A stretch of DNA of 64,000 nt from Saccharomycopsis malanga (lineage: Eukaryota; Ascomycota; Saccharomycetes; Ascoideales; Saccharomycopsidaceae): assembly GCA_004014935.1 (NCBI GenBank), contig CP025324.1:2232501-2296500 (forward strand). The letters run 5' to 3'. Both the position numbers and the translations under genes were made by a program. Shown piece by piece: positions 1 through 11,000 of this stretch (position 1 is its first letter; the number at the start of each line of letters is the position of its first letter). The notes under the pieces were generated by a model, which ran no database searches, had not been told where the DNA came from, and saw nothing but the letters and a program-made list of their open reading frames with translations.

Positions 1-313
1 CAACATATAACTATTAATTACCACGCACCTGACCTGTCAAGATGTGGCTTGGAGCATGGGTGCTACAATGGGGCACCAAGAAAAAAAAATGATGCGACAT
101 TGAAAAACTGAGGGATGATAAGAAAGTCTTACCAAAAAAACAGCCCTAGTTAGGACACTAAAACACCTATCAAAGTATTAAAGTTGTGTTGAATGTGTGC
201 CGCTATGGTATTTGAGTGTTAGCGGTACATTTTGCAAACGATTTATTTTTTTTGTTTTCTTTTAAAACAGTGTTATATCATTCAGTTATCAGATATATAG
301 CTGATCTGACCAA
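1..313. other. intergenic, upstream of the Zn-cluster gene
   Basis: This stretch runs from the window edge to the first start codon. It is AT-rich, with oligo(A) and oligo(T) runs (for example around 241-265) as in yeast promoters. I see no ORF, tRNA or repeat in it. Confidence 0.6.
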
Positions 314-2482
314 ATGGTCCCCGGAAGCGGCCATAAAGTGACAAAGCCGGGCCTTCTGGGCGGTTCTCAGTACGGGCGAGCACCTAAGGCGTGTAGTGGG
401 TGTCGAAAAAAGAAAACGAGGTGCTTCTCATCGAAAGGTATAGCTTGTTCTCGATGTAAATCCATGAATCTTGTGTGTAGTTTTGAAGAGGAATACTTAA
501 CAAATGAACGGTTCCACAGCATTGAAGAAGTCAGAAATTTTGAGAAAAGAATTATTTTGCCTGACAGTAATGGTAGACATGACATTGAATCTACAGGACA
601 ATCCTCGGAAGCAGACAAATTGAATCAGATACATGAAGATGTTAAAAAACTTGTGCGGTATTTGGTAGCGAGTGATACTGGATCTTCTATAAGACAAATG
701 CCGCTATCAATAGCCAACAGCAATAATCCAAGGTACTCAGACTATGTAGAATATGCACAACCAACGTTGGGTAACACTGGTTCGCCATTGTTGAGTAGTT
801 ATCAGCCGAATGTATCGTATAATAATGGCGTTGGCGGACCCACTGGTACACAGCTTTTCGATGACGATGGTTCTAAATTGATTAGTCCTCTGACTATGGT
901 TCCCCTAGCATATATCACATCGCCGTTCAACGTGCTTAAGGAAAGCCCAACAGATGCTCTTTTGCCATTCTCTGTCACGAGCTTGTTATCACCAGCAATA
1001 CCTGCGGGAGAAAGCGATATTGTGACGTTGAAGTTTATTAGCAAAGCAGAGGCATTTTCTTTGTTGAGTATATTTTGCGACAAGTATGGCAAATGGATCT
1101 CATTGCGTCCAAACATTTCTACTGAAGAGTTGTTGAGTGAGTATCGTAAGGAATCACCTTTACTTCTTGATGTTGCATGTCTTATCGCTCTTAGGAGTTC
1201 TCAAAACTATACTTTCAAATCTAAGATAATCAACTTGCTTACTCAGAGAATTACCAATAGTTTGTCCAAACAGATTATCAGTTATCCTGCTACAGATTTG
1301 AAGTTCATATCCACTCTTACCCTTCTTGCCATCTATGGATACACCTTGTCTACCCCTGGGTTCAGTATAGACCCTTGGTTCTACTCTGGACTTGGCCTCA
1401 AGCACTTTATAACCTCTGTGAATTATAATCCGTCATTTGTCAGTGCCACGATTTCCCTTCCTGATGCCGCAGCCCAGTTCGATTTACTCACGTACATGCG
1501 GATCTATGATCATTTGCTAGTGACCCACTTGTATAATTGCATTGTCAGTGGTCGTACTTGCTCTATAGACCGTATCCGGTTGAACAAGGTCAGAAGCAAG
1601 TTGGATATTGTATTTGCTGGCACATTTGACGGGAAAATGACTGCAGAGGTGTATTTATGTGACATTGTCTATGATTTCTTTGTAAACGACTCGGGTATAG
1701 CAGAATATAAAAATGTAGAAAGAAAACTTCATAAATGGTACGATAATTGGAAATATTTGATAGAACAACCTATTCCACAGTTGTTGGAATGCCTTTACAA
1801 TTTCTACAGCTTGTTAATAGTATACCATGTCAACTTCCAATTCCATTATGGCAATAGCAGTGCAGAGCGTAGTCCGGATAATAAAACTGATGAAGATAGG
1901 GAACCTCTGGATGATTTCAATTTTTTCAAGCAAAACAACAACTTTGAGACTTTCGATAGTATTCTCAGGCACACTGAACTGCATTATTTGAACAAAATGT
2001 TGTTCAATTGTTTAAAAGTGGTCAACGAGATTCTTTCTTTTATCTCAAAATCCAATTTGGATAACATTATAGACAGCTCTGAACAATTTGAATACTTTTC
2101 TGATCAAATCCATTTTTCACTCTTTTTTGCTGTCACCGTATTAATCCGCATTCTTCAAAACTTTTTCGTTCTCTCCGAAACTGGTGAATTGAAGCAAGCT
2201 TATATAGATTATTTCAATACTCAATTTAGCCTGTTTGACGTGTCTGGAGATTTACGACCTTACATTCTCAAGACACCAGTCCTACAAGCTAAAAACCCGA
2301 TTACTAACATTTCAAAAGACGACTATTTGCTCTACGTGACTGAAATATTGATAATCATCAAAAAGTACTATGTTAGTGCATCCTACAAAGATATTAACAA
2401 CTTGTTTTACCGTTACTATTTCACTCTTCACCAGAGTCTTCTCAAATGTTTTCCTGGGCTAGACGTATCAAGTTTATTTTGA
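314..2482 (+). CDS. Zn2Cys6 fungal transcription factor, unnamed
   Basis: The 722-residue protein has an N-terminal binuclear zinc cluster with cysteines at residues 27, 30, 37, 45, 48 and 55 (C-x2-C-x6-C-x7-C-x2-C-x6-C), the signature of Gal4-type DNA-binding proteins. Basic residues between the second and third cysteines (RKKKTR) are typical of the DNA-contacting helix. The remaining ~660 residues look like the long helical middle region of these regulators and end without a recognisable activation domain. The ATG at 314 is the first in frame and lies shortly before the cluster. The gene converges on COX7. I do not recognise which regulator this is. Function beyond sequence-specific transcription control in the nucleus is unknown. 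Confidence 0.85.
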   Translation: MVPGSGHKVTKPGLLGGSQYGRAPKACSGCRKKKTRCFSSKGIACSRCKSMNLVCSFEEEYLTNERFHSIEEVRNFEKRIILPDSNGRHDIESTGQSSEADKLNQIHEDVKKLVRYLVASDTGSSIRQMPLSIANSNNPRYSDYVEYAQPTLGNTGSPLLSSYQPNVSYNNGVGGPTGTQLFDDDGSKLISPLTMVPLAYITSPFNVLKESPTDALLPFSVTSLLSPAIPAGESDIVTLKFISKAEAFSLLSIFCDKYGKWISLRPNISTEELLSEYRKESPLLLDVACLIALRSSQNYTFKSKIINLLTQRITNSLSKQIISYPATDLKFISTLTLLAIYGYTLSTPGFSIDPWFYSGLGLKHFITSVNYNPSFVSATISLPDAAAQFDLLTYMRIYDHLLVTHLYNCIVSGRTCSIDRIRLNKVRSKLDIVFAGTFDGKMTAEVYLCDIVYDFFVNDSGIAEYKNVERKLHKWYDNWKYLIEQPIPQLLECLYNFYSLLIVYHVNFQFHYGNSSAERSPDNKTDEDREPLDDFNFFKQNNNFETFDSILRHTELHYLNKMLFNCLKVVNEILSFISKSNLDNIIDSSEQFEYFSDQIHFSLFFAVTVLIRILQNFFVLSETGELKQAYIDYFNTQFSLFDVSGDLRPYILKTPVLQAKNPITNISKDDYLLYVTEILIIIKKYYVSASYKDINNLFYRYYFTLHQSLLKCFPGLDVSSLF

Positions 2483-2660
2483 GGCTTGTTTACATAGTGA
2501 CAGAAACAAAGAATATAGGGTGCATGCTATTACCAGTGTAAATAAAAGTAGTCGAATGAATAAGAAAACGGCATGGTCCGTTTTCAGCACCTATTAATCA
2601 TAAAAAATGTGTAGTGCTTAATGTTTCCAGTGGTTGTAGGTGATTAAACAAGCTGGCTTC

Positions 2661-3021
2661 TTATTTTTTTGGATCCTTAATACCAGCAATAGCTCTACCA
2701 GTGTAGTACAATGGAACTACTAAGGAAACGGCGAATAAACCGTAAAATGGGTAAAGGTAATAACCGGATCTTGGATGCTATAATGAGTTAGTATACTGTG
2801 CAGCGTTACTTTATTATGGTGCTTCTATTCTGTTTCTTATCAAACTTTGTTTTATTTATAAATGGAAGAAAATGGTAATTGATATGAACATTTACATGGC
2901 GATATCCACACAATAGAAAACAGACCCTACGTAGCTCAATGATACTTACTCTCCACCACAATGGTTTAGACGAGCGTTGATAAAGTCTTTGCAATTCGAT
3001 AACATTGTTTTTGGCAGCCAT
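2661..3021 (-). CDS. COX7: cytochrome c oxidase subunit VII, one coding intron
   Basis: This is a small spliced gene. Exon 1 is 3021-2950 (24 codons, ending in KPLWWR). The intron is 2949-2778, with a GTAAGT donor, a TACTAAC branch point and a TAG acceptor. Exon 2 is 2777-2661 (38 codons plus TAA) and begins HPRSGYYLYPFYG. The 62-residue product matches S. cerevisiae Cox7 nearly end to end: an N-terminal VIQLQ-like segment, KPLWWRHPRS, then one membrane helix and a basic tail. Cox7 is a nuclear-encoded, single-span subunit of complex IV in the inner mitochondrial membrane. The splice phase is 0 and the exons join without a frameshift. A further intron seems to lie in the 5' leader (separate entry). 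Confidence 0.92.
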
Positions 3022-3022
3022 T

Positions 3023-3095
3023 CTGAATTGTTAGTATCTCACATCTTATACAAATTTGGCCCTACCCAACTCATCACCAATCATTATCTACTTAC
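3023..3095 (-). other. probable 5'-UTR intron of COX7
   Basis: Just before the COX7 ATG the minus strand has a TACTAAC branch point followed by AATTCAG. Seventy-odd nucleotides upstream there is a GTAAGT donor at 3095. The spacing and motifs match the coding introns in this window. No ATG lies in the short leader upstream of the donor, so the intron would be purely non-coding. Transcript evidence is lacking. Confidence 0.55.
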
Positions 3096-3486
3096 TTGGT
3101 TGATATATATGTTTATGTTTGATATTTTAAGCAACAAAGAAAACTTCTATATCTAACTCTTTTTTATGAAAAATGCTTCTTGCCATTCCCTCTTTTTTAC
3201 GAAAAAAATCACCATATTTTCCATCTCAACCAATAAAAATCTCAGAATTTGCTAATTATGACAGTCACGTGTTTATATTATTGATTACATGTATCTATCA
3301 GATGAGCCTAACATGTGGTTATGTGGCACTGGCTCTGCACATCTACAGATTACTATATATACATATATATAAATGGGTAAAGCGATGAGATGATTAACCA
3401 AGGTATATACCGAAAAGCACGTTTAAGGGTCTACCAAGAAAGTTGTATCGGACACTGGAACAGTCCAAGGTATTGTTGGCGACAAA
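3096..3486. promoter_or_regulatory. COX7/PSH1 divergent promoter region with a CCAAT box
   Basis: This is a shared intergenic region with no credible gene. A CCAAT box at 3230-3234, about 210 bp upstream of the COX7 ATG, is the core site of the Hap2/3/4/5 activator, which controls respiratory genes in yeasts. A single CCAAT also occurs often by chance. TATA-like runs lie at 3350-3372, nearer PSH1. Confidence 0.35.
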
Positions 3487-5010
3487 ATGCCGGACGACAT
3501 GCACGCGATTGGCCAATTAGAGGCCATCATCAGAGAGGCTGATGCTGAGTCGGTTAGTCCTTTGGTGACGAAGATATTGGAGGATGTGAAATGTCCAGTT
3601 TGTTCAGATATAATGGCATATCCATTTATGATGGTATGCGGGCATTCTGCATGTTACTCATGTCTCAAAGAGTGGTTTAAACAACATATAATGTGCCCGT
3701 TATGTCGAAAAACGCTACTCAATGCCCCAGTGTTGAACAGAAACCTCCGCTCTGTAGTGAGTAGTATCTTGAAGGTGGGATACAAGATTGCGCCTCTGTT
3801 GGAAAAGGATGTGGAAAAACACATTGCAGAGTTACGAGAAGAATACAATCGGGATTTGCATGCTGAAAAATTGTTTGAACGTTCTTTCAAACATGCGTTT
3901 GCAGATGATGAAGATGGCGTCCAAAGGTGTTCGGTGTGCCATTGGGAAGTTGAAGGCCGGACTTGTTTCAATTGTGGTACGATTCTTCTCAATGTAGGAG
4001 AGGATCTAAATGGAGATCCAGAAAGTATTGAGACATCAGATGAGGAGATTGCGCTTCGGTCGCATGTTCCTCGAATGCAAATTTACACAGGCTCGGACGA
4101 AGAGTATTATGATGGATTTGCCGAAGAAGATGAAAATGGTTATTTCAGTGACGATGGGTTTGTAGCTCCTGATTCCGATGATCCATCACTAGAAAGAATT
4201 GAATCGGGGGATGAGATGTATATTACTGAAGAAGATGAGTTTTTAGATATGTATTGCAACACTCGTGTAGAGAATGGCCGCCGGGTCATTAGTGATTCCG
4301 ATGAGGAGCCAGATAGTGGGGCAGAAATAGAACAGGAAGAAGAAGAAGAAGAAGATAAAGAAGAAGATATTTTCACCAAAGTGATTGCTGAGTATGAAAG
4401 TGGAGGATACTTCCCACAAAAGTATGAGTCTGCCGCTTGTATTGAAAATTGCCAAGAAGAATGTGCTACTTTGGCAGGAATGATTTCAAGATTTGAACAG
4501 TGTTTGGAAAATTCCAGAACAGATGCTGATCGCGCTAAATGGAGCAAGTATATAACCAGAGCGAAAAAGGAGGTTGAACGTGTAAACCGAGAGATAGAAT
4601 TGTGGAAAACCAGAATGGATTTTGCCATGGCAATGAAATCAGATGAAGACGATGTTCGTCCTAATAGAATCTCGCGCCTTACAATTTCCAGTAGCGAAGA
4701 TGAAGAAGAGGAAAGACCTACCCACGCTTTTCGTAGAAGAGGGAACAGAGCAGACAAGGCTGCTATACTTGTCGGTGATGAGGATAGTGACGAGGATGAC
4801 TATGCTTTCTACGAAGCTAGCAGCGATCTCACGAAAACCGAAGCTCCAGTCGACGATGCTGTCATGACAAGCGACGAGGACACATACAACTTTCTGGCTA
4901 TTGCCAATCCTGCTCAAAACTCAAATGCAGAGGCGTCCAAAAAGAAAAGGAAGAAAAAGAATAAGAAAAAGAAGAAGAAGAGAAATCAAGTAGCCCAGAT
5001 AGGAAGTTGA
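3487..5010 (+). CDS. PSH1: RING-finger E3 ubiquitin ligase, Psh1-like
   Basis: The 507-residue protein has a C3HC4 RING near the N-terminus (C36, C39, C51, H53, C56, C59, C70, C73). A second, four-cysteine zinc site follows at about residues 148-163, in the context CSVCHWE...CFNCG. That RING plus CHWE-type pairing is what I recall of S. cerevisiae Psh1, the ligase that ubiquitinates mislocalised centromeric histone Cse4. The segment just before the second site (LFERSFKHAFADDEDG) also resembles Psh1. The rest is very acidic, with Ser-Asp-Glu stretches and an oligo-Glu run near residues 280-295, and it ends in a Lys-rich tail. The acidic region could bind histones (inference). The protein is about 100 residues longer than Psh1. 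The ATG at 3487 is the first in frame. Confidence 0.8.
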   Translation: MPDDMHAIGQLEAIIREADAESVSPLVTKILEDVKCPVCSDIMAYPFMMVCGHSACYSCLKEWFKQHIMCPLCRKTLLNAPVLNRNLRSVVSSILKVGYKIAPLLEKDVEKHIAELREEYNRDLHAEKLFERSFKHAFADDEDGVQRCSVCHWEVEGRTCFNCGTILLNVGEDLNGDPESIETSDEEIALRSHVPRMQIYTGSDEEYYDGFAEEDENGYFSDDGFVAPDSDDPSLERIESGDEMYITEEDEFLDMYCNTRVENGRRVISDSDEEPDSGAEIEQEEEEEEDKEEDIFTKVIAEYESGGYFPQKYESAACIENCQEECATLAGMISRFEQCLENSRTDADRAKWSKYITRAKKEVERVNREIELWKTRMDFAMAMKSDEDDVRPNRISRLTISSSEDEEEERPTHAFRRRGNRADKAAILVGDEDSDEDDYAFYEASSDLTKTEAPVDDAVMTSDEDTYNFLAIANPAQNSNAEASKKKRKKKNKKKKKKRNQVAQIGS

Positions 5011-5229
5011 GACATATATGTATACTAAATTCACAATAAATGTAATGTTTTGCTTTTTATATTGTAAGTGTAATTTTATTAAGCTTATATATCATCTGAT
5101 TTGAGCTCAACTTGATTGTAATCACTGCAAGTGTTTTCATAGAAGAGAAAAAAGACCTGGTGGGATAATTTAGCATATAGCTCTTTCAGAGTAAAGAAAA
5201 AAACCTTTACTTGAATGTGTATATATGGA

Positions 5230-7539
5230 CTAATCGTATATACAGAAAAACCGACTTTGTCTCCCCTCTTCCTCTTCAAAGCCATAATAGATGCCATTGA
5301 GAACAGCGAGCCTTAAATTTGTATTATTACTAGCCAAGAATTCAAGGTATTGGCGATATACGTAGTAATGGTTCACACAATAGGCTAAAATGTTAAAACA
5401 AGACTCGTTGAAATCACATTTTGGATGAACTGGATCTTCAACCTCGTCTTGCCCATCAGTATTATTTGGAATAAACTTTATGAGTTCTTCATCATAAAAA
5501 TCATCATCGTTATCGTTTTTAAAGTCTCTGCAGATGATTTTGGAGTATCCATGTAAATCCCAGCTAACAAAGTTTGGTGCCATAGAATTTATCGAATCCA
5601 TAATTTCAAAACTTGTCAATGAGGAAAACTGGCTTGCAGTGGATCTGAGTAACTCGTAATAAGTTTTTGCATTGGAAGCTTTAACGTCCAATTTGTTATT
5701 GAAAAAAGGCACTCTTTTAGACAAAGTGTCGGCAAAGAACCCAAACAATCTTGGGGAGATCATGTCTTTGAAACTGAATGAATTGTAATCAAAATATTGA
5801 TGCGTCATCAAATAAGTGTCGAAAATAGACAAATACTTTTCGCACGATTCACATTCACAGCCATTCCATAGAAGATCAGAAACAACTTGTTCGTAGCAAC
5901 AAATAGAAGATAGAATGTTAGGCAAGATCAATGTATGCAAATTGACAAATTTAGGAAGTGTTGTTTCAAATAATTTTTGTCTACGGAGATAATTCCCTTC
6001 TAAACCGTCTTCAATGTTACCGTCAATCGGAGAGTCGTTTTTCAACATGATTGTTGTAATCAAGTTTTTGTTTGGAAGATTATTTAAAAAAGAAAACAGT
6101 CTAAGATCCCAATCTTCATAAACTTGATGTTTCACAATAGCTTGCTGGTGCTTGTAGAGTTTCTCTTGCAACGACACACGTTCCAAGCTAATTGTCTGGG
6201 TTGCCAAGGAGTTGAGAAACGAGTCAAAACATTCGCAGTTTGGTTCTTCGCAATTTATTATAAGATCAAGCGTAGTAAGGACTGATAAGTCTAACAACTT
6301 TTCAAGGACAATAATAGACAAGTTACGAGAAATTGAGTTATAATCACGAAGCCCATGATAATGGTTAAACTTTAACGATTTGAGCTGAAGTTTGGGATGG
6401 TTTGTTCCCAACTTAACCAGCATAACATCGCTAATGAATTTTAAGACCCGCAAAGCGGAATCTTCCTCGTCTAAAATCACAAGCTCCTCAAGCTGGTATA
6501 ATTGTTTAACAACATTCCCTGAGAATGTACCATGTTGAAAATCGTCTCGCTGAGCGACTATTGTAAGGGAAGTCACTGCAGGGAACCGACGTAGATGTGA
6601 TAGCTGTTCAACTGAGTCGATGGTCAAATTAGTGAGCTTTGGAAACAGCCCTGGTATATTATATAGTATCTTGTTATATTGTAAGTTTGAACTGAAAATT
6701 TTTAAAACTTTTATGGAATTGGAATTAGCAGTGATTAGCTTATAAATTACGCTAGCTAAGCGTTCCCACAGGTCCGTTTGGTTAGACAAGCAGTTGAACA
6801 AATCATCCTGAACAACAAGCTCCTCAACAGGGGTATTCTTAGAATCATAAATAAGCAATTTGTTTGCCAAACTAGCAATTTTTGTTAAAAGAATCTCATC
6901 ATTTTGATAGCTTGCCACATGATATTGGTTTCGCGACCCACCTATTACAGTATAGTTTGAGTCTACATACCACCACCGCTGCTGGCTCTCTTGTGCACCT
7001 TCCTTAGACATTCTTGATTGCTGATACGAGTTTCCATCGCTGGATAATGGTACAAACTTGCTAACAACTATTTTTCTGAAAAGCTTCTTTTCGCACATCC
7101 TTTTCAACTTCCCACAGGTCTGGCCTAAACTAACTACATCGTTCTGAGGAAGATATCCAATTATTCGCTCGAGAACATTCTCTGGAAACGCCTCAGCTAA
7201 CGGGACAACCTCTCCAAGCGTTACTTGAACTTTTCGCCGAAGACGTGTTGTGCCTGTATATTGGTTGCTAGTATTAATATCGCTCAGTAAATTGATAATC
7301 TCATGCACCGTCGCCACCTCTTTCTTAGTCCCCTCCGAAATAGATCCAAATAAACTTAGTATCCTCCCAAATACCATACTGACTTGATTAGTGCTTATAG
7401 GTTTGAATTGATGTTTTGATGAGGTAGGTGACTTGACGAACGACGCATTCCATACTGTTGGCGATGTCTCCGTCAAATTGGTATAGAATATAATTCCGAA
7501 TATTCGCCTAACTCGATTAGGAATGGAGTTGCTATTCAT
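5230..7539 (-). CDS. ROY1: F-box protein, probable ROY1 orthologue
   Basis: The 769-residue protein has an F-box at about residues 115-160 (AFPENVLERIIGYLPQNDVVSLGQ and the following helix), the Skp1-binding part of SCF ubiquitin ligases or of SCF-independent F-box proteins. The rest shows spaced Leu/Ile-rich segments suggestive of irregular leucine-rich repeats (for example LTNLTIDSVEQL and LKSLKFNHYHGL). The name rests mainly on context. The gene sits between COX7 and TPS3, as S. cerevisiae ROY1 (YMR258C, an F-box protein that represses the Rab GTPase Ypt52) does. The protein is longer than Roy1 (about 550 residues), so it could be another F-box family member. It converges on PSH1. Confidence 0.55.
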   Translation of the reverse strand: MNSNSIPNRVRRIFGIIFYTNLTETSPTVWNASFVKSPTSSKHQFKPISTNQVSMVFGRILSLFGSISEGTKKEVATVHEIINLLSDINTSNQYTGTTRLRRKVQVTLGEVVPLAEAFPENVLERIIGYLPQNDVVSLGQTCGKLKRMCEKKLFRKIVVSKFVPLSSDGNSYQQSRMSKEGAQESQQRWWYVDSNYTVIGGSRNQYHVASYQNDEILLTKIASLANKLLIYDSKNTPVEELVVQDDLFNCLSNQTDLWERLASVIYKLITANSNSIKVLKIFSSNLQYNKILYNIPGLFPKLTNLTIDSVEQLSHLRRFPAVTSLTIVAQRDDFQHGTFSGNVVKQLYQLEELVILDEEDSALRVLKFISDVMLVKLGTNHPKLQLKSLKFNHYHGLRDYNSISRNLSIIVLEKLLDLSVLTTLDLIINCEEPNCECFDSFLNSLATQTISLERVSLQEKLYKHQQAIVKHQVYEDWDLRLFSFLNNLPNKNLITTIMLKNDSPIDGNIEDGLEGNYLRRQKLFETTLPKFVNLHTLILPNILSSICCYEQVVSDLLWNGCECESCEKYLSIFDTYLMTHQYFDYNSFSFKDMISPRLFGFFADTLSKRVPFFNNKLDVKASNAKTYYELLRSTASQFSSLTSFEIMDSINSMAPNFVSWDLHGYSKIICRDFKNDNDDDFYDEELIKFIPNNTDGQDEVEDPVHPKCDFNESCFNILAYCVNHYYVYRQYLEFLASNNTNLRLAVLNGIYYGFEEEEGRQSRFFCIYD

Positions 7540-8027
7540 ACTACATGGCTGGTTTGTAGGGTGTTAAATAAGTTGAGCATTATTACTTTAAGGGAAAATT
7601 TTTGGTCTTAATCTTGTAGAAAAAAAGTTTTAGCGTTTTCAATATACAATAGCTGGTTTTTTTAAAAGTTGTGTGTTTTCAATAATATATCTCAAGTAGT
7701 TCCTTTTATTGTCTGTCTTTGCTTCAATTCAATTGACAGATATTCGTAGGTTGTAGCTAAGATACAGATAATTTAATGTCTTTACCATTACCCCTCGGTC
7801 AAATATATGGTTTCTGTCAAACATCTATCTCCATAATGTTACAGCATCTCAGTATTCTATACCTACTAGGTAAAAGAGCTAAATGATTTGAAATAATTTC
7901 AAATGTTCATTAACCAATAATATTACCTACAGATAGCCAATGATACATCCGTCTATTTATATAAAGAGCATGTGTAATAATCAGTGTTAAAACTTTTAGC
8001 TCAAATGAGGAAAAAAAGGCACATTAA
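7540..8027. other. intergenic between ROY1 and TPS3
   Basis: This is AT-rich sequence holding the ROY1 promoter and the TPS3 3' end. I see no ORF, tRNA or long repeat. Confidence 0.6.
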
Positions 8028-11000
8028 CTAAATACTTGATAAAATGGTTAATAGTTTATTCATACCGTCGACGCGAGAGTTTGCACTGGTATCACCAACT
8101 TGGCCTGCGGCAGCGGTGAAGACGTGCTTGATTCTATTTTGTTTTCCCACGTCGTTGCAGTACTCGAAGATTGGTTCGGTGATAGGATTGGACACTGAGA
8201 TGTAGATTAGCAAATCGAGTTCTGAGGCAGAAGGCAGAGGTACAGGAGGAAAGAGCTCAGAATCAGGTTGGGAGATAGGAGAGGAAGCCACGGTAGAAGG
8301 AGGACTTAAGATTCTTAATTTATTGAAGTTGATTTCACCTTTTTCATAAAAGTTTAAAATCAAACCGAGAGCTTTCAATGGCAAATCGATTTGTTGAATA
8401 ACTACAGTATCTTTTATTGCAGTGGCATGGACGTTTTCGTCTTCGAACATTTCGTTTACGTGTGAGATGCAGTCACTGATACTTGCTGCGGCACGTTCTC
8501 TGTCGTCACACTTTTCAGTGTGGAACCTGATGGTGCATTCCTCGACCTCCAAATAGGAGCCTGGCAAACGTTCCACCATGGAAGCTATAACTTCTTTAGC
8601 AGTGTCCATCCAGGCGAGTTCGTGGTCAACAAAGAGAGAGATCCAGTTACGGTTCAACTTTGGTATTTTGATATAGCCACCGTTTTCTGCGATTAGGCCT
8701 ACATTGCTGATACGTCCATACATGAGCTCCAAAGCGCTTTTCTTCATGTAACTCATGACAATGACCACATTGTGAGGGTCAGCCGTAAGTTCGGAGATAA
8801 CTTGAAATTTTCTATTGAGCATCAAGGAGGAGGACAACTTGTCGCTTCCATCGACAGAATCAAAGTCCAAGATAAAGAGACGCTTGCCCTGTGCGTTTCT
8901 GGCGTTCAAATCTTTGTAGATTTTTACAAACTCACTGTTGTTTAACTGAATAGATCTGGTTTTGCTTCTGTTTTGTTGACGTTCGTAAGCAACTTGGATC
9001 TGGCCTAAAGAATGTTCAATCCACTTGTAGCAGTTTTTGTCTTCTAAAACCAGATAAAGTTTATTCCAACGTTTTTCCTTCTCAGCAGTCGGCATGGTTA
9101 AAGCGGCATAGATCTGGTTCGCAATCTGGTTGATGTTCCATGGGTTGATCAAAAGAACACCTTCTTGGAAAATGTAGGCAGATCCTGTGAACTCAGACAA
9201 GATCAAAGGCGGTTTATTGAGCTTGGTGGCCACTACGAACTCATGGCATGTCAAGTTCATGCCCTCTCTCATTGTAGACACTATAAACGTATCCGCATTG
9301 CTGAGCAAAGCCAAGTATTGTTGGAAATCAATGTCTTGGTTCAAAAAAACCACAGGTTGCGACACCGTAAAGTCTGTAGCCAAGCTATTAATCCGCTCCA
9401 CAATCCGCATAATTTCAGACTCCAAGTTGGTGTCTGCACTGGTACTTTTCAAGCAAATCTGTACCAAAATAGCCTTGTTGATGAATTCAGGATGTTGTTT
9501 CAAAAATCGTTCATAAGCTAACAATTTTTGCTTGACACCTCTTAATCTGTCAAGTTTGTCACGGTTTACGATCAATTGCTTGCCTGCCCATCTTTGACGA
9601 ATGAGTTTTTTCCATTGGTCAACACTAGGATCCTCGATTTGCTTGGCAAGCTTGTTGACGTCAATTCCAACTGGTGTCGAGTACACATCGATATACTTGC
9701 CATCATACAAAAGCCCGTCGTTGCTCACGACATCGGCTAGCAAGATACGGTTACAGGTTTGGAGGAAATGACGGCAGTACTCTGGGATCTGGAACCCGAT
9801 GGAATTGGCTCCTAGCATTCCTAAAAGTAATTGTTTACGCTGGGCAAGACATCTGAACACCTCTGAGGACGGGAATGCGGTGTGCAAAAAGAAACCAATC
9901 TTAGCTTGTGGTCCCAACCGTTGTCTGAGCATTTCCGGCAAAAGCAACAAGTGGTAGTCATGAATCCAAATGACGTCGTCTTTCTGATACACCTTCACAA
10001 TCTGGTCTGCAAAAACCTCATTGAGTTTTCGGTAATGCTCCCAGGAATGGTTCTCAAAAGCATCCGACTTGGCCTCGTCTGGCACCTGGTAATGCAATGT
10101 AGGCCATAGGATCTGCTTGCAGAAGTCCTTGTAATGTCCCTGGAACATAAAGTCGCCCGCAAACACAGCAACAGAATTGTATTGGTCTCTCAACTTGTTG
10201 TGGATGTCCTGTTTTACCTTGTCAGAAAGAGCATCTGTAGCCATACCTACGGTGCCTATCCATTTCACATCCTTGATTTTCTTCTCCTCCAATGCAAAAT
10301 TGACTGCATTCCGCAATCCTCCATTGCCTTTTCCATAATCGGTGATTTCCCAAGGAGCAGTTTCGAAGATGGAATCATTATTCAAGATGTTTTGCCCAAT
10401 ATTAGGATTCGAATAACCACCATAAGGAACAATCTTTTCCTCACTATCGCTGTCCTCCTCAAGATTGAATTTGGCAGACCGTTTACTAGTCAATGTTGGT
10501 TGCACAGGCTCCTCGGCATTACGATATGCTACGTTCCGTGACGCGACCTTTAACAAATCCTTCGAACTTGGTTTCTGCAGCCCCAACACATTGCGTCTTC
10601 CTAACAGAGATGGCAGTCTGCCCTCCACCACCGTTGTGTTTAACTTGGGCGACTCGGTCTCTGCTCTGGAACGTGGTTGAATGTAGGAAAACGATTGGTT
10701 CTTGCGCAAGACATACGACTTGCCCGGATGTTTGAGAACATCAACCTCGGTTTCCCCTAGCGGTGCCATAGAAGACAAGTTGTTGAGCGACTGTCTGAGC
10801 GGATTCTTGTAGAAGAAATCCTCGTTTGTTGACTCATCACTACCAGCAGTCACGTTCTGGGCGTCTCCAACCGCAGCGTTGGCTCCGCTGATAACAGATG
10901 TTTTGTTGGATGTCGCGGTCGACGACACAAGATTGCTAGAACTTACAGTTGCTTGGACATTGCTTGTCTTGAATCCGCTGGTGATAGGAGACGTGGACGC

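Noticed and set aside
3173-3388. 71-codon hydrophobic ORF in the COX7/PSH1 promoter
   Set aside because: AT-driven hydrophobic composition, no family resemblance, lies across promoter elements.
4140-4757. 205-codon open frame antisense to PSH1
   Set aside because: It is the mirror of the Glu/Asp-rich coding region (Ser-rich in antisense); no independent support.
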